Source: JAVBOW01 sp031549495 (GTDB taxonomy: Bacteria; Bacteroidota; Bacteroidia; Bacteroidales; Rikenellaceae). Taken from it: a stretch of DNA of 25,951 nt. The notes beneath the pieces were generated by a model. It made no database searches and was not told the DNA's origin. It was given only the letters and a program-made list of their open reading frames with translations. Location of the stretch: assembly GCA_031549495.1 (NCBI GenBank), contig JAVBPS010000075.1, positions 1 to 25,951 on the forward strand, read 5' to 3'. Below, in pieces: positions 7,776 through 14,431 of the stretch. Within the stretch, counting starts at the first letter, position 1, and each line of letters begins with the position of its first letter. Both the position numbers and the translations under genes were made by a program.

Positions 7776-7807
7776 GAAAATCGTTCCGGAAAGGATAAGC
7801 ATTGGTT

Positions 7808-7874
7808 GTCATTCTGAACGAAGTGAAGAATCTCAAAATAGCTGTCTGGGATTCTTCACTTCGTTCAGAATGAC
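7808..7874. repeat. Repeat family B, copy 2
   Basis: Inverted arms GTCATTCTGAACGAAG... and their complement, with the right arm ending in TCAGAATGAC, enclose a short loop. Arms agree closely with copy 1. It begins 57 bp after the stop of the lolA-like gene, at the end of the ftsK unit. The Phe/Ser/Arg-rich frames through it are not a gene. Confidence 0.92.
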
Positions 7875-7931
7875 AAAATTTCGTATGCGGTTTGAGACAA
7901 TAAATTCTGTTGCATAACGCATCCGGGGCGA

Positions 7932-8564
7932 TCAACGAAAATCGATGATCTCGTACCCTTTGAATTTAGCTTTGTCGAATCGGAAATCTCCGTCCGCGGG
8001 CGCCGTGATCTGCTTCACATCCGTGATGTCGATCTCCACCGGCTCGCTCACCCCGTCCAACAGATAATCCAGCCCGGCCGGCAACCCGTTCGCGGCATCC
8101 AACAGCAGCGAGACCTGCGTGATCCCATGATCGTCGCCCCGCGGCGAGAGCACTACGCGGTCGCATTTGCGCCCATTGCGTGTAACCTGCCCGGCATAGC
8201 TACTGTTGAAAATCTCGCTCGAAAAGTCGAATATTTTGGTCGGATTCGAAAGAATACTCCGGTCTTTAGGGTTGATCTTATCGATGACCACCTCCTTGTC
8301 CTCGGGATTGACCTCATACTTGAGCGTCCCGTCCGAGAACACCTCGCGCCCCGCCGCCGCAAGCCTGTACCGCTGCCCGCTGACCACATAGCTCCCCATC
8401 ACCTGCTGCTGTGAAGGATCGGCCCTGAGCGCGAACTCCACCCGGTAGCTCTTCCATCCCCGCATCGTGGCGCTCATCTTCGCGAGCAACGCATCCGCCT
8501 TCTCATCCGCCCGCGCGGTCAGGCTGCCGATGAGCAGCAACAATATGAATAGTAATTTTTTCAT
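7932..8564 (-). CDS. LolA-like outer-membrane lipoprotein carrier family protein
   Basis: A 210-residue periplasmic protein of the LolA-like superfamily, whose members shuttle lipoproteins from the inner to the outer membrane in an open-barrel fold. A clear signal peptide (MKKLLFILLLLIGSLTARA, cut before Asp20) is followed by the typical LolA opening ADALLAKMSATMRGWKSYRVEF, the alternating-strand segment QQVMGSYVVSGQRYRL, and the late DITDVKQITAPADGDFRFD strand. Bacteroidetes commonly have a LolA-like gene just after ftsK, and here it is the last gene of that unit, 12 bp after an unrelated membrane protein. Whether it handles lipoproteins or another lipid is not shown. The start at 8564 is fixed by the signal peptide. 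Confidence 0.82.
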   Translation of the reverse strand: MKKLLFILLLLIGSLTARADEKADALLAKMSATMRGWKSYRVEFALRADPSQQQVMGSYVVSGQRYRLAAAGREVFSDGTLKYEVNPEDKEVVIDKINPKDRSILSNPTKIFDFSSEIFNSSYAGQVTRNGRKCDRVVLSPRGDDHGITQVSLLLDAANGLPAGLDYLLDGVSEPVEIDITDVKQITAPADGDFRFDKAKFKGYEIIDFR

Positions 8565-8576
8565 GAGTGTTTTATA

Positions 8577-9458
8577 TTATTGGCGAGGGTCTATTTTATC
8601 AACCAGCTTCTGTTCTAATACCTCTTCGTAGACTTTACTCATGTGCTTGAGTAGCTTCCAGTCCTGGATCGGATCTTTCCGATGCAGGGTCACGTTGAGG
8701 ATTACGATATCCGTTTTGCCCGGTTTGACCTCCAAAAATCGGTATTTAACATTTATGATCGTATCGGATTTTGATGTGGGCAATTCTGTGCGGACGATCT
8801 CGTCCGTCTGGTAATATTCCCATACCCGACCCGGGTTACTGTTATGCCACACCGTATCGTGGTGCAGATCACAGTTATACCCGAGCGCCTTGATACGGTT
8901 AATCACTGAATCAGGCGGCAGTTTGATTCGGTAGGTCTTGTTGATAGCGACCGTACCGGGCAAATCTTCAGCCTGTGATATGGGTACGATTCGCATGGTG
9001 GATGTCGCGCAGAAAGCGAAAAAAGAGGCCACCAGTAACGATACCTTAGGAATGAACGCCAGTTTCCCCGGATCAATTGCCCGTACATCCCGCCGGGTGA
9101 TCAGATAATGGCTGAGCAGCAGGACAGGCAAAGCCACGTAATCCGAATAATCGACCACCCGCGCAACCTGCAGCAGATTCAAACTATTAATAAACCCGAT
9201 AACCGGATCCGCGGCAGGCGTCTTCCAGAAAATAAACCCCACGGCCGTGATCAGCGAAGCATATTTCCCCGCCCGCGGCCAAATCGCCGCCAGGAACATC
9301 GGAAAGATCAGCAGCCCCGCGAAATCGGACAGTTTTCCGGTCACTAAATTCCCGAAAGCCGCTTTCAGATAAAAATCATTGATCAACAGCAGAGCCAACC
9401 CGGCAATAAAATACGGGTTGAGGATCAAATCTCTGCGTGTCGTGTTTCCGGACATCAT
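8577..9458 (-). CDS. Membrane protein of unknown function
   Basis: A 293-residue protein with about five hydrophobic segments in its first half (near 15-31, 45-60, 66-79, 106-120, 138-153) and a soluble second half (about 160-293) with alternating charged strands and no recognised motif. The N-terminal LLINDFYLKAAFGN followed by LVTGKLSDFAGLLIFP resembles a pattern I associate with uncharacterised bacterial membrane proteins; I know no function for it. Two tandem ATGs (9458, 9455) could start it. It lies 66 bp after the ftsK stop and 12 bp before the lolA-like gene, so it is probably cotranscribed with both, yet it splits a pair that is usually adjacent. The gene has more AT-rich codons (for example ATA, TTA, AAA) than its neighbours, which hints at later acquisition. 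Confidence 0.75.
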   Translation of the reverse strand: MMSGNTTRRDLILNPYFIAGLALLLINDFYLKAAFGNLVTGKLSDFAGLLIFPMFLAAIWPRAGKYASLITAVGFIFWKTPAADPVIGFINSLNLLQVARVVDYSDYVALPVLLLSHYLITRRDVRAIDPGKLAFIPKVSLLVASFFAFCATSTMRIVPISQAEDLPGTVAINKTYRIKLPPDSVINRIKALGYNCDLHHDTVWHNSNPGRVWEYYQTDEIVRTELPTSKSDTIINVKYRFLEVKPGKTDIVILNVTLHRKDPIQDWKLLKHMSKVYEEVLEQKLVDKIDPRQ

Positions 9459-9524
9459 CTGATGGCTTTAGATTTAAGATGTCGGAGGATCTGGTTTTGT
9501 TGCATCCTGCGCTCCGCAACAGCC

Positions 9525-12125
9525 TTACATGCTGTTGAGCAGTTGCTCCAGGCTCATCATATCCATAATGAGCACCTCCCGCGGCTTACTCCCCACGGCC
9601 GATCCCACGATCCCCGCCGCCTCGATCTGGTCCATGATGCGTCCCGCGCGGTTATACCCGATCGAGAAGCGCCGCTGGATGGCCGAGGTCGACCCCTGCT
9701 GATTCTGTACGACAAACCGCGCGACCTCGTCGAACATATCGTCCAGGTTGCCCATATCGACGTTCTTGTTGCCGGCCTCGCCCTCGGGCACATATTCCGG
9801 CAGTTCATACGGCTCGCCGTACCCCCGCTGGTTGCCGATGAACTCCGTGATCCGCTCGATCTCCGGCGTATCGATGAACGCGCACTGCACGCGCGTCATG
9901 TCGCTGCCCGCCGAGACGAGCATATCCCCGCGCCCGATCAGCTGGTTGGCCCCCGGCGCGTCGATAATGGTGCGCGAGTCGATCATCGAGCTGACGCGGA
10001 AGGCGATACGGGCCGGGAAGTTGGCCTTGATCACCCCGGTGATGATATTGGTCGTAGGCCGCTGCGTGGCGATCACCAGGTGGATCCCCACCGCGCGCGC
10101 CAACTGCGCGATACGGGCGATCGGCGTCTCGATCTCTCGCCCCGCGGTCATGATCATATCGGCGAACTCGTCGATCACCACCACGATATAGGGCAGGTAA
10201 CGGTGCCCCTTGTTGGGATTCAGCCGCCGGTTGACGAATTTATCGTTGTACTCCTTCACATGGCGCACCTCGGCCTTGCGCAGCAGATCGTAACGCGTGT
10301 CCATCTCCACGCAGAGCGAGTTGAGCGTGTAAATAACTTTCTGCGTATCGGTAATGATCGCCTCGTCCTCGGCCGGAATCTTGGCCAGAAAATGCCGCTC
10401 CAGTTTCTTGTAAAGCGTCAGCTCGACCTTCTTGGGGTCGACCAGCACGAATTTCAATTCCGCCGGATGTTTCTTATAGAGCAGCGAAGTGATGATCGCA
10501 TTCAGCCCCACCGACTTGCCCTGCCCCGTGGCCCCCGCCACCAGCAGGTGCGGCATCTTAGCCAGGTCGATCACGAACGCCTCATTCTGGATCGTGCGCC
10601 CGAGCACGATCGGCAGGTCATAATTAGAATCCTGGAACTTGAGCGAACGCACCACCGAGTACATCGACACCACCGCCTTATCCTTATTGGGTACCTCGAT
10701 CCCGATCGTCCCCTTCCCCGGCATGGGCGCGATGATGCGGATCCCTAAAGCTGAGAGACTCAATGCAATATCATCCTCCAGGTTCTTGATGCGCGAGATG
10801 CGCACCCCCGGCGCCGGGACGATCTCATAGAGCGTCACCGTAGGCCCGACGGTCGCCTTCACGGGCGGCACGATGCCGATGCCGAAATTCTTGAGCGTCT
10901 CTACGATACGCTGGTTGTTCTCGCGCAGCTCATCCTCGGTGACCTGCACCTCCACGCGGTGATCCTCCAGAATCTCCACCGGCGGCCGCTGGTATTTCGA
11001 AAGTTCCAGCGTGGGGTCGTACAACGCCGGGTCTATATCCTCCTCTTCCACCTCTGCGTCCGAATGGGCGGCCTGCACCACCTGCGTCCCTTCCGCCGTG
11101 CCGTCCGAGAGGGTCACCCCGCCCGCGCCCATCATCCCGTTGCCGTACTCGACGACCTCGAAACCGTTCTCATCCATTACCGGCTGCGTCACTTCGAACC
11201 CGTCGCCCTCGGGCATACCCGTCACCTCGAACTCTTCCGTGGCGGTCATGTCCGTCACTTCGAACCCCCCGCCCGAGGCGTCCGTAACGGTGAACTCTTC
11301 CCGGGTGGTATCCGTAACCGTAAATATCTCGTCCTGCGGCGTGACGATCTCGATCGGCTCCGCGGGTTTCGTTTTCTCTTTTTTAGGCGGCCGGGCGGGT
11401 TGCTCTTCCCGCTCGTCCTGCTCCTCCTCTTGTTCGTGCGTCTCCTTGCGGCGCAGCGTGCGCTCGACCATACCCGCGGTCTGCTGCGTGACGGTTTCAC
11501 CCACTTTCACACCGCCTTCCGCCAACTTCTGGCCGAAATCATTGATCACCCTGATCGTGCTGCGGGTGATGTAAACCCCCAGCAGCACCGCCGCCCCGGC
11601 CAGTACGACCAGCGTCCCGGCCGAACCGAGCACCGATTTGAGCCAATCCGAGACGATGATCCCGTGCGCCCCGCCGAGCCCCGATCCGAAAATCTCCCAT
11701 TTCGTACCGAAGAAGAACCCCAGGAAGAGCGACCCGATGATCATGGTAAAGAGCGCGATGCGCACCGAACGGCGCAACGCGGGCGGTCGCCAACGCATGA
11801 TGCGCAGCGCCAGTATCAGGATCACGATGGGTATGGCGATCCCGAAGACCCCGAACCATTGCCCGACGATCATATCCCCGATCCACGCCCCGGCCTTCCC
11901 GCAGTTGTTCATCACCACGCGGCTTTCGTCCGGGCCGCCGCCCCCGCGCAGGATGCTCTGGTCGTCCGACCAGTAGAAGAAATACGAGCATACCGAGATC
12001 AGCACGACAATCCCGACCACCAGCAGCATGAAACCGTAGACCCACCGCTGGTTTTCGGTGAGTTCGCGGCGGGGTTTCGCCTTCGCTGCGCTTTTCGGTG
12101 CTGTCTTATCGTTTTTTGCGGCCAT
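9525..12125 (-). CDS. ftsK: DNA translocase FtsK
   Basis: Septal double-stranded DNA pump that clears and aligns chromosome termini during division. The 866-residue protein has four N-terminal membrane segments (about 30-50, 88-108, 122-141, 166-187), a low-complexity linker (about 215-370), an alpha domain, then the beta motor with Walker A GATGQGKS at 531-538 and Walker B IVVVIDEFADM at 647-657. A C-terminal gamma winged-helix domain (about 795-855) of the type that reads polar KOPS-like sites follows. The linker is acidic and holds six degenerate copies of an F-x-V-T unit between 267 and 327. The start at 12125 precedes a Lys-rich cytosolic N-terminus. It heads a unit with the membrane protein and the lolA-like gene; a TATCTTTG box lies 8 nt before the ATG. 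Confidence 0.97.
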   Translation of the reverse strand: MAAKNDKTAPKSAAKAKPRRELTENQRWVYGFMLLVVGIVVLISVCSYFFYWSDDQSILRGGGGPDESRVVMNNCGKAGAWIGDMIVGQWFGVFGIAIPIVILILALRIMRWRPPALRRSVRIALFTMIIGSLFLGFFFGTKWEIFGSGLGGAHGIIVSDWLKSVLGSAGTLVVLAGAAVLLGVYITRSTIRVINDFGQKLAEGGVKVGETVTQQTAGMVERTLRRKETHEQEEEQDEREEQPARPPKKEKTKPAEPIEIVTPQDEIFTVTDTTREEFTVTDASGGGFEVTDMTATEEFEVTGMPEGDGFEVTQPVMDENGFEVVEYGNGMMGAGGVTLSDGTAEGTQVVQAAHSDAEVEEEDIDPALYDPTLELSKYQRPPVEILEDHRVEVQVTEDELRENNQRIVETLKNFGIGIVPPVKATVGPTVTLYEIVPAPGVRISRIKNLEDDIALSLSALGIRIIAPMPGKGTIGIEVPNKDKAVVSMYSVVRSLKFQDSNYDLPIVLGRTIQNEAFVIDLAKMPHLLVAGATGQGKSVGLNAIITSLLYKKHPAELKFVLVDPKKVELTLYKKLERHFLAKIPAEDEAIITDTQKVIYTLNSLCVEMDTRYDLLRKAEVRHVKEYNDKFVNRRLNPNKGHRYLPYIVVVIDEFADMIMTAGREIETPIARIAQLARAVGIHLVIATQRPTTNIITGVIKANFPARIAFRVSSMIDSRTIIDAPGANQLIGRGDMLVSAGSDMTRVQCAFIDTPEIERITEFIGNQRGYGEPYELPEYVPEGEAGNKNVDMGNLDDMFDEVARFVVQNQQGSTSAIQRRFSIGYNRAGRIMDQIEAAGIVGSAVGSKPREVLIMDMMSLEQLLNSM

Positions 12126-12133
12126 ATTCCGGT

Positions 12134-12141
12134 CAAAGATA
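12134..12141 (-). promoter_or_regulatory. TATCTTTG box directly before ftsK (possible -7 element)
   Basis: This is a perfect match to the Bacteroidetes -7 consensus TAnnTTTG on the minus strand. No good TTTG is found 19-20 nt upstream, and the box ends only 8 nt before the ftsK ATG, so if real the transcript would be nearly leaderless. An upstream promoter cannot be excluded. Confidence 0.35.
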
Positions 12142-12174
12142 GTGTTTTTTATTTTTGGACGCTAAGCCTGTTTT

Positions 12175-12242
12175 GTCATTCGGCAGCGTAGTGAAGAATC
12201 TCAAAATGACTGTCTGAGATTCTTCACTTCGTTCAGAATGAC
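12175..12242. repeat. Repeat family B, copy 3
   Basis: The right arm is the standard GAGATTCTTCACTTCGTTC... ending TCAGAATGAC. The left arm is partly decayed near its outer end (CGGCAGCGTA in place of CTGAACGAA), so the palindrome is imperfect. It lies between the murI stop (12307) and the ftsK start (12125), again at a unit boundary. Confidence 0.88.
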
Positions 12243-12252
12243 AAACAGCAGC

Positions 12253-12298
12253 TCTTTTTTGTGTCCTTTGTGTAAAAATCTTTTTTGTGTCCTTTGTG
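12253..12298. repeat. Repeat family F: 26-bp direct repeat after murI
   Basis: The 20-mer TCTTTTTTGTGTCCTTTGTG occurs at 12253-12272 and 12279-12298, a period of 26 bp; a GTGAAAA remnant follows the second copy. It starts 8 bp past the murI stop on the minus strand. Reverse-frame reading gives the spurious HKGHKE-type peptide. It has no obvious fold, unlike the other families here. Confidence 0.85.
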
Positions 12299-12306
12299 GT
12301 GAAAAT

Positions 12307-13080
12307 TTAGAGTATCTCCTCCGCCTTTTGTATGATCCGCTGCCGGTAAGCCTCATCCGACGCGGTAAAGAACAGGTATTCGGCCTTATGTCCGGGTTCC
12401 GCCAGCGCATCCGCCGCTTCCAAAAGGCTTTTCGCCCGCCGGGCGACCGCCGGCGCCGGGTCGACCAACTCGACCTCACGTCCACCGATCACCGTGCGCA
12501 TCGCCCCCTGTAGGAAAGGGTAGTGCGTGCATCCGAGCACGATCCTGTCCGCCCCTTGATCGAGCATCGGCCCGATGGCCCGGCGAACGGCCTCTACCGC
12601 CTCTGGGCTATTCTCCCGCCCCGCCTCGACCAGTTCCACAAACCCCTCGCCCACGGCGGAAAGAATACGAACCCGATCCGCATAGCGCGCCGAAGTCCCC
12701 CGGAACAGCGTCCCTTTGAGCGTGGCCGCCGTCGCGAGGATCCCGATCACCCCGCTCTTCGAAGAGATCGCCGCCGGCTTGACCGCCGGTTCCATCCCGA
12801 CGATCGGCACCTCATACTTGCCGCGTAAAAACTCGATCGCCGCCGCCGTCGCCGCATTGCAGGCTACGACCATCATCTTCGCCCCATGCTCCCCGATCAG
12901 AACCTCGGCCGCCGCATCCACATACCCGATCACCTCCTCCAGCGGCCTGGGCCCGTAAGGGCAGTTCTTCCCGTCGCCGTAATAGAGCAGCGACTCCCCA
13001 GGCATCAGTGCACGAACCTCCCGCCAGACGGAAAGCCCGCCCAGCCCCGAATCGAAAACGGCTATGGGTGCGTTATTCAT
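12307..13080 (-). CDS. murI: Glutamate racemase MurI
   Basis: Cytosolic cofactor-independent racemase that makes D-glutamate for peptidoglycan. The 257-residue length is typical. The motif FDSGLGGLSV (9-18) holds the Asp10-Ser11 pair; YYGDGKNCPYGPR (33-45) is the substrate loop; the two catalytic thiols are Cys74 in VVACNAATA and Cys184 in LGCTHYPF, with His186 beside it. The ATG at 13080 overlaps the end of the preceding membrane-protein gene by 8 bp (ATGAATAA), which indicates translational coupling. The gene ends a three-gene unit, followed by repeat F and a family B palindrome. Nothing in the sequence explains why it is coupled to the other two genes. Confidence 0.97.
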   Translation of the reverse strand: MNNAPIAVFDSGLGGLSVWREVRALMPGESLLYYGDGKNCPYGPRPLEEVIGYVDAAAEVLIGEHGAKMMVVACNAATAAAIEFLRGKYEVPIVGMEPAVKPAAISSKSGVIGILATAATLKGTLFRGTSARYADRVRILSAVGEGFVELVEAGRENSPEAVEAVRRAIGPMLDQGADRIVLGCTHYPFLQGAMRTVIGGREVELVDPAPAVARRAKSLLEAADALAEPGHKAEYLFFTASDEAYRQRIIQKAEEIL

Positions 13081-13963
13081 CTCTCTTTTTCGAAGGCAGC
13101 AGGAACAGGATGTACTGTCCGGCGATCACCGCGCTCACGGCCAGCGCCGCCAGCAGGCTGACCACAAACTTCCCGCTCAACCCCATATATTTCAGCGCCA
13201 CGATCCCCGCGTAAGGCAGCAGGATCGCGAGCCAGCCGAGCGTAACCCCCGCGTCGCGCAGGCGCCCGGCGGCATAATAAATATAGAGTCCCGTGACCAA
13301 TACGCCCCAGACGATCAGCGCCAAATAGGCCTCCCAGCCACTGCTGCCGCCCAAAGCGAATACAAAGAAGACCGCGACCGCGATCACCCCCGTGAGCAGC
13401 GCGATCACCGACAACCACCCCAGCAGCAGGGCGTACCCCACGGCGTCATACCGGGCCGGCTTCACGGGCCGCGGCTCCGCGCCGCCGCCCGCGAAACAGA
13501 GCACGAGCGTGTTGATCAACCCCAGGCCGAACAGCCCGAGCACGATCCACAGCAACATGGGATTAACCCATTTTTCGGGTGTCTGCCCGTACAGGGTCAG
13601 CAAAGAGCCCCCGAACGAAGCGAAGAACAAATAGCTCCCGATCCCCGAGGTGGCCGATTCCGCCTTCCCCAGCCCGAGCGTCCGGCAGCGTTTGAACGCC
13701 AGCATGAACGATCCCCAGGCAATGAGAAATCCCAGCGGCACGAGTTGCGGGACATATTGTCCAATGAGTTGCCGGTAAAGAATTTCTGCTTGCAGGGTTT
13801 CGATACCCTCACGCCCCACGAGCATGGTGTCAATAGACCTGACTGCCCCCAAGGAGAGTGTGGTCAATGCCATCATCAGCAGCACGGACGCCCCCGCCCG
13901 GTATTCCCGGCCGGAGACCGTCCCCCGCCAGTCGAGCAGCAGGTTGAGCAGCGTTTTGTCCAT
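13073..13963 (-). CDS. DUF805-like integral membrane protein
   Basis: A 296-residue polytopic inner-membrane protein of unknown function with about eight hydrophobic segments (near 24-44, 72-90, 107-124, 135-156, 176-202, 211-231, 243-260, 268-289). The N-terminal WRGTVSGREYRAGA and the late AGRLRDAGVTLGW (232-244) match the F-x-GR-x-SRxEY and RLRDxG-xxGW hallmarks of DUF805 membrane proteins, and KRCRTLGL at 91-98 looks like a second, degenerate copy of the latter. This suggests two fused DUF805-like halves. A GTG at 13984 would add seven residues but overlap the upstream gene; the ATG at 13963, 5 bp after that stop, is preferred. It overlaps murI by 8 bp. Family assignment is by motif memory only. 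Confidence 0.72.
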   Translation of the reverse strand: MDKTLLNLLLDWRGTVSGREYRAGASVLLMMALTTLSLGAVRSIDTMLVGREGIETLQAEILYRQLIGQYVPQLVPLGFLIAWGSFMLAFKRCRTLGLGKAESATSGIGSYLFFASFGGSLLTLYGQTPEKWVNPMLLWIVLGLFGLGLINTLVLCFAGGGAEPRPVKPARYDAVGYALLLGWLSVIALLTGVIAVAVFFVFALGGSSGWEAYLALIVWGVLVTGLYIYYAAGRLRDAGVTLGWLAILLPYAGIVALKYMGLSGKFVVSLLAALAVSAVIAGQYILFLLPSKKRDE

Positions 13964-13968
13964 CCGCG

Positions 13969-14247
13969 CTACGCCTTCGCCCACCGTTTCAGGTGGGGAA
14001 AGAACTCCCGCATCTGGGCGACGGCATCCTCTTTGGTCAGTTTCTCGCCCGATTCCTGGTTGAACTCATCGAGGTATTCGACGCATTTGTCGATCATCTC
14101 CTCCATCGTCCCCTGGAAGGTGAATTCGCCCTGCTTGTAGCAGTAGACGCAGTAATCGTGGCTGGCCGAACCGTCCTGTTCGGTCCCGAAATGCTCCGGC
14201 GCCGTCATCGGCATGCCGCAGCTCTGGCAAAATACCTGTTTCATCAT
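13969..14247 (-). CDS. Small zinc-ribbon protein
   Basis: A 92-residue cytosolic protein. FCQSCGMPM (6-14) and DYCVYCYKQGEF (31-42) supply four cysteines (7, 10, 33, 36) spaced as a zinc ribbon, with FGTEQDGSAS between them. This is the pattern of the putative zinc-ribbon family (Pfam Zn_ribbon_2) as I remember it. The remainder is a helical, charged region (MEEMIDKCVEYLDEF to MREFFPHLKRW). The function is unknown; family members are often found alone or next to regulators. Two adjacent ATGs (14247 and 14244) can start it, after an A-rich leader. It is the first gene of the unit with the DUF805-like protein and murI. Confidence 0.85.
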   Translation of the reverse strand: MMKQVFCQSCGMPMTAPEHFGTEQDGSASHDYCVYCYKQGEFTFQGTMEEMIDKCVEYLDEFNQESGEKLTKEDAVAQMREFFPHLKRWAKA

Positions 14248-14319
14248 TTTTTGTATTTATATGGACGCCCCTGCGGGCCCCATTATTTCTTCAATCTTCC
14301 GGTCTCGTCATCCGGTCTT

Positions 14320-14403
14320 GTCATTCTGAGCGAAGCGAAGAATCTTGGTCGGACTGTGTTCAGATCAATTCAGGCCAAGATTCCTCACTTCGTTCAGAAT
14401 GAC
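14320..14403. repeat. Repeat family B, copy 4 (diverged, long loop)
   Basis: The arms (about 29 nt, three mismatches) begin GTCATTCTGAGCGAAG and end GTTCAGAATGAC, with a longer loop of about 26 nt than in copies 1-3. It lies 28 bp past the purL stop, between purL and the zinc-ribbon gene. This is the fourth unit boundary in the window with a B repeat. Confidence 0.9.
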
Positions 14404-14431
14404 AAAACAGCACGACCCGGATACACTCGGC

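Noticed and set aside
7729..7935. Small minus-strand frame containing HSERSEESQ
   Set aside because: This peptide is the known artefact of translating family B palindromes, not a gene.
13964..13984. GTG start giving the DUF805-like protein seven more residues
   Set aside because: It would overlap the zinc-ribbon gene by 16 bp and uses GTG, while an ATG lies 5 bp after that stop.
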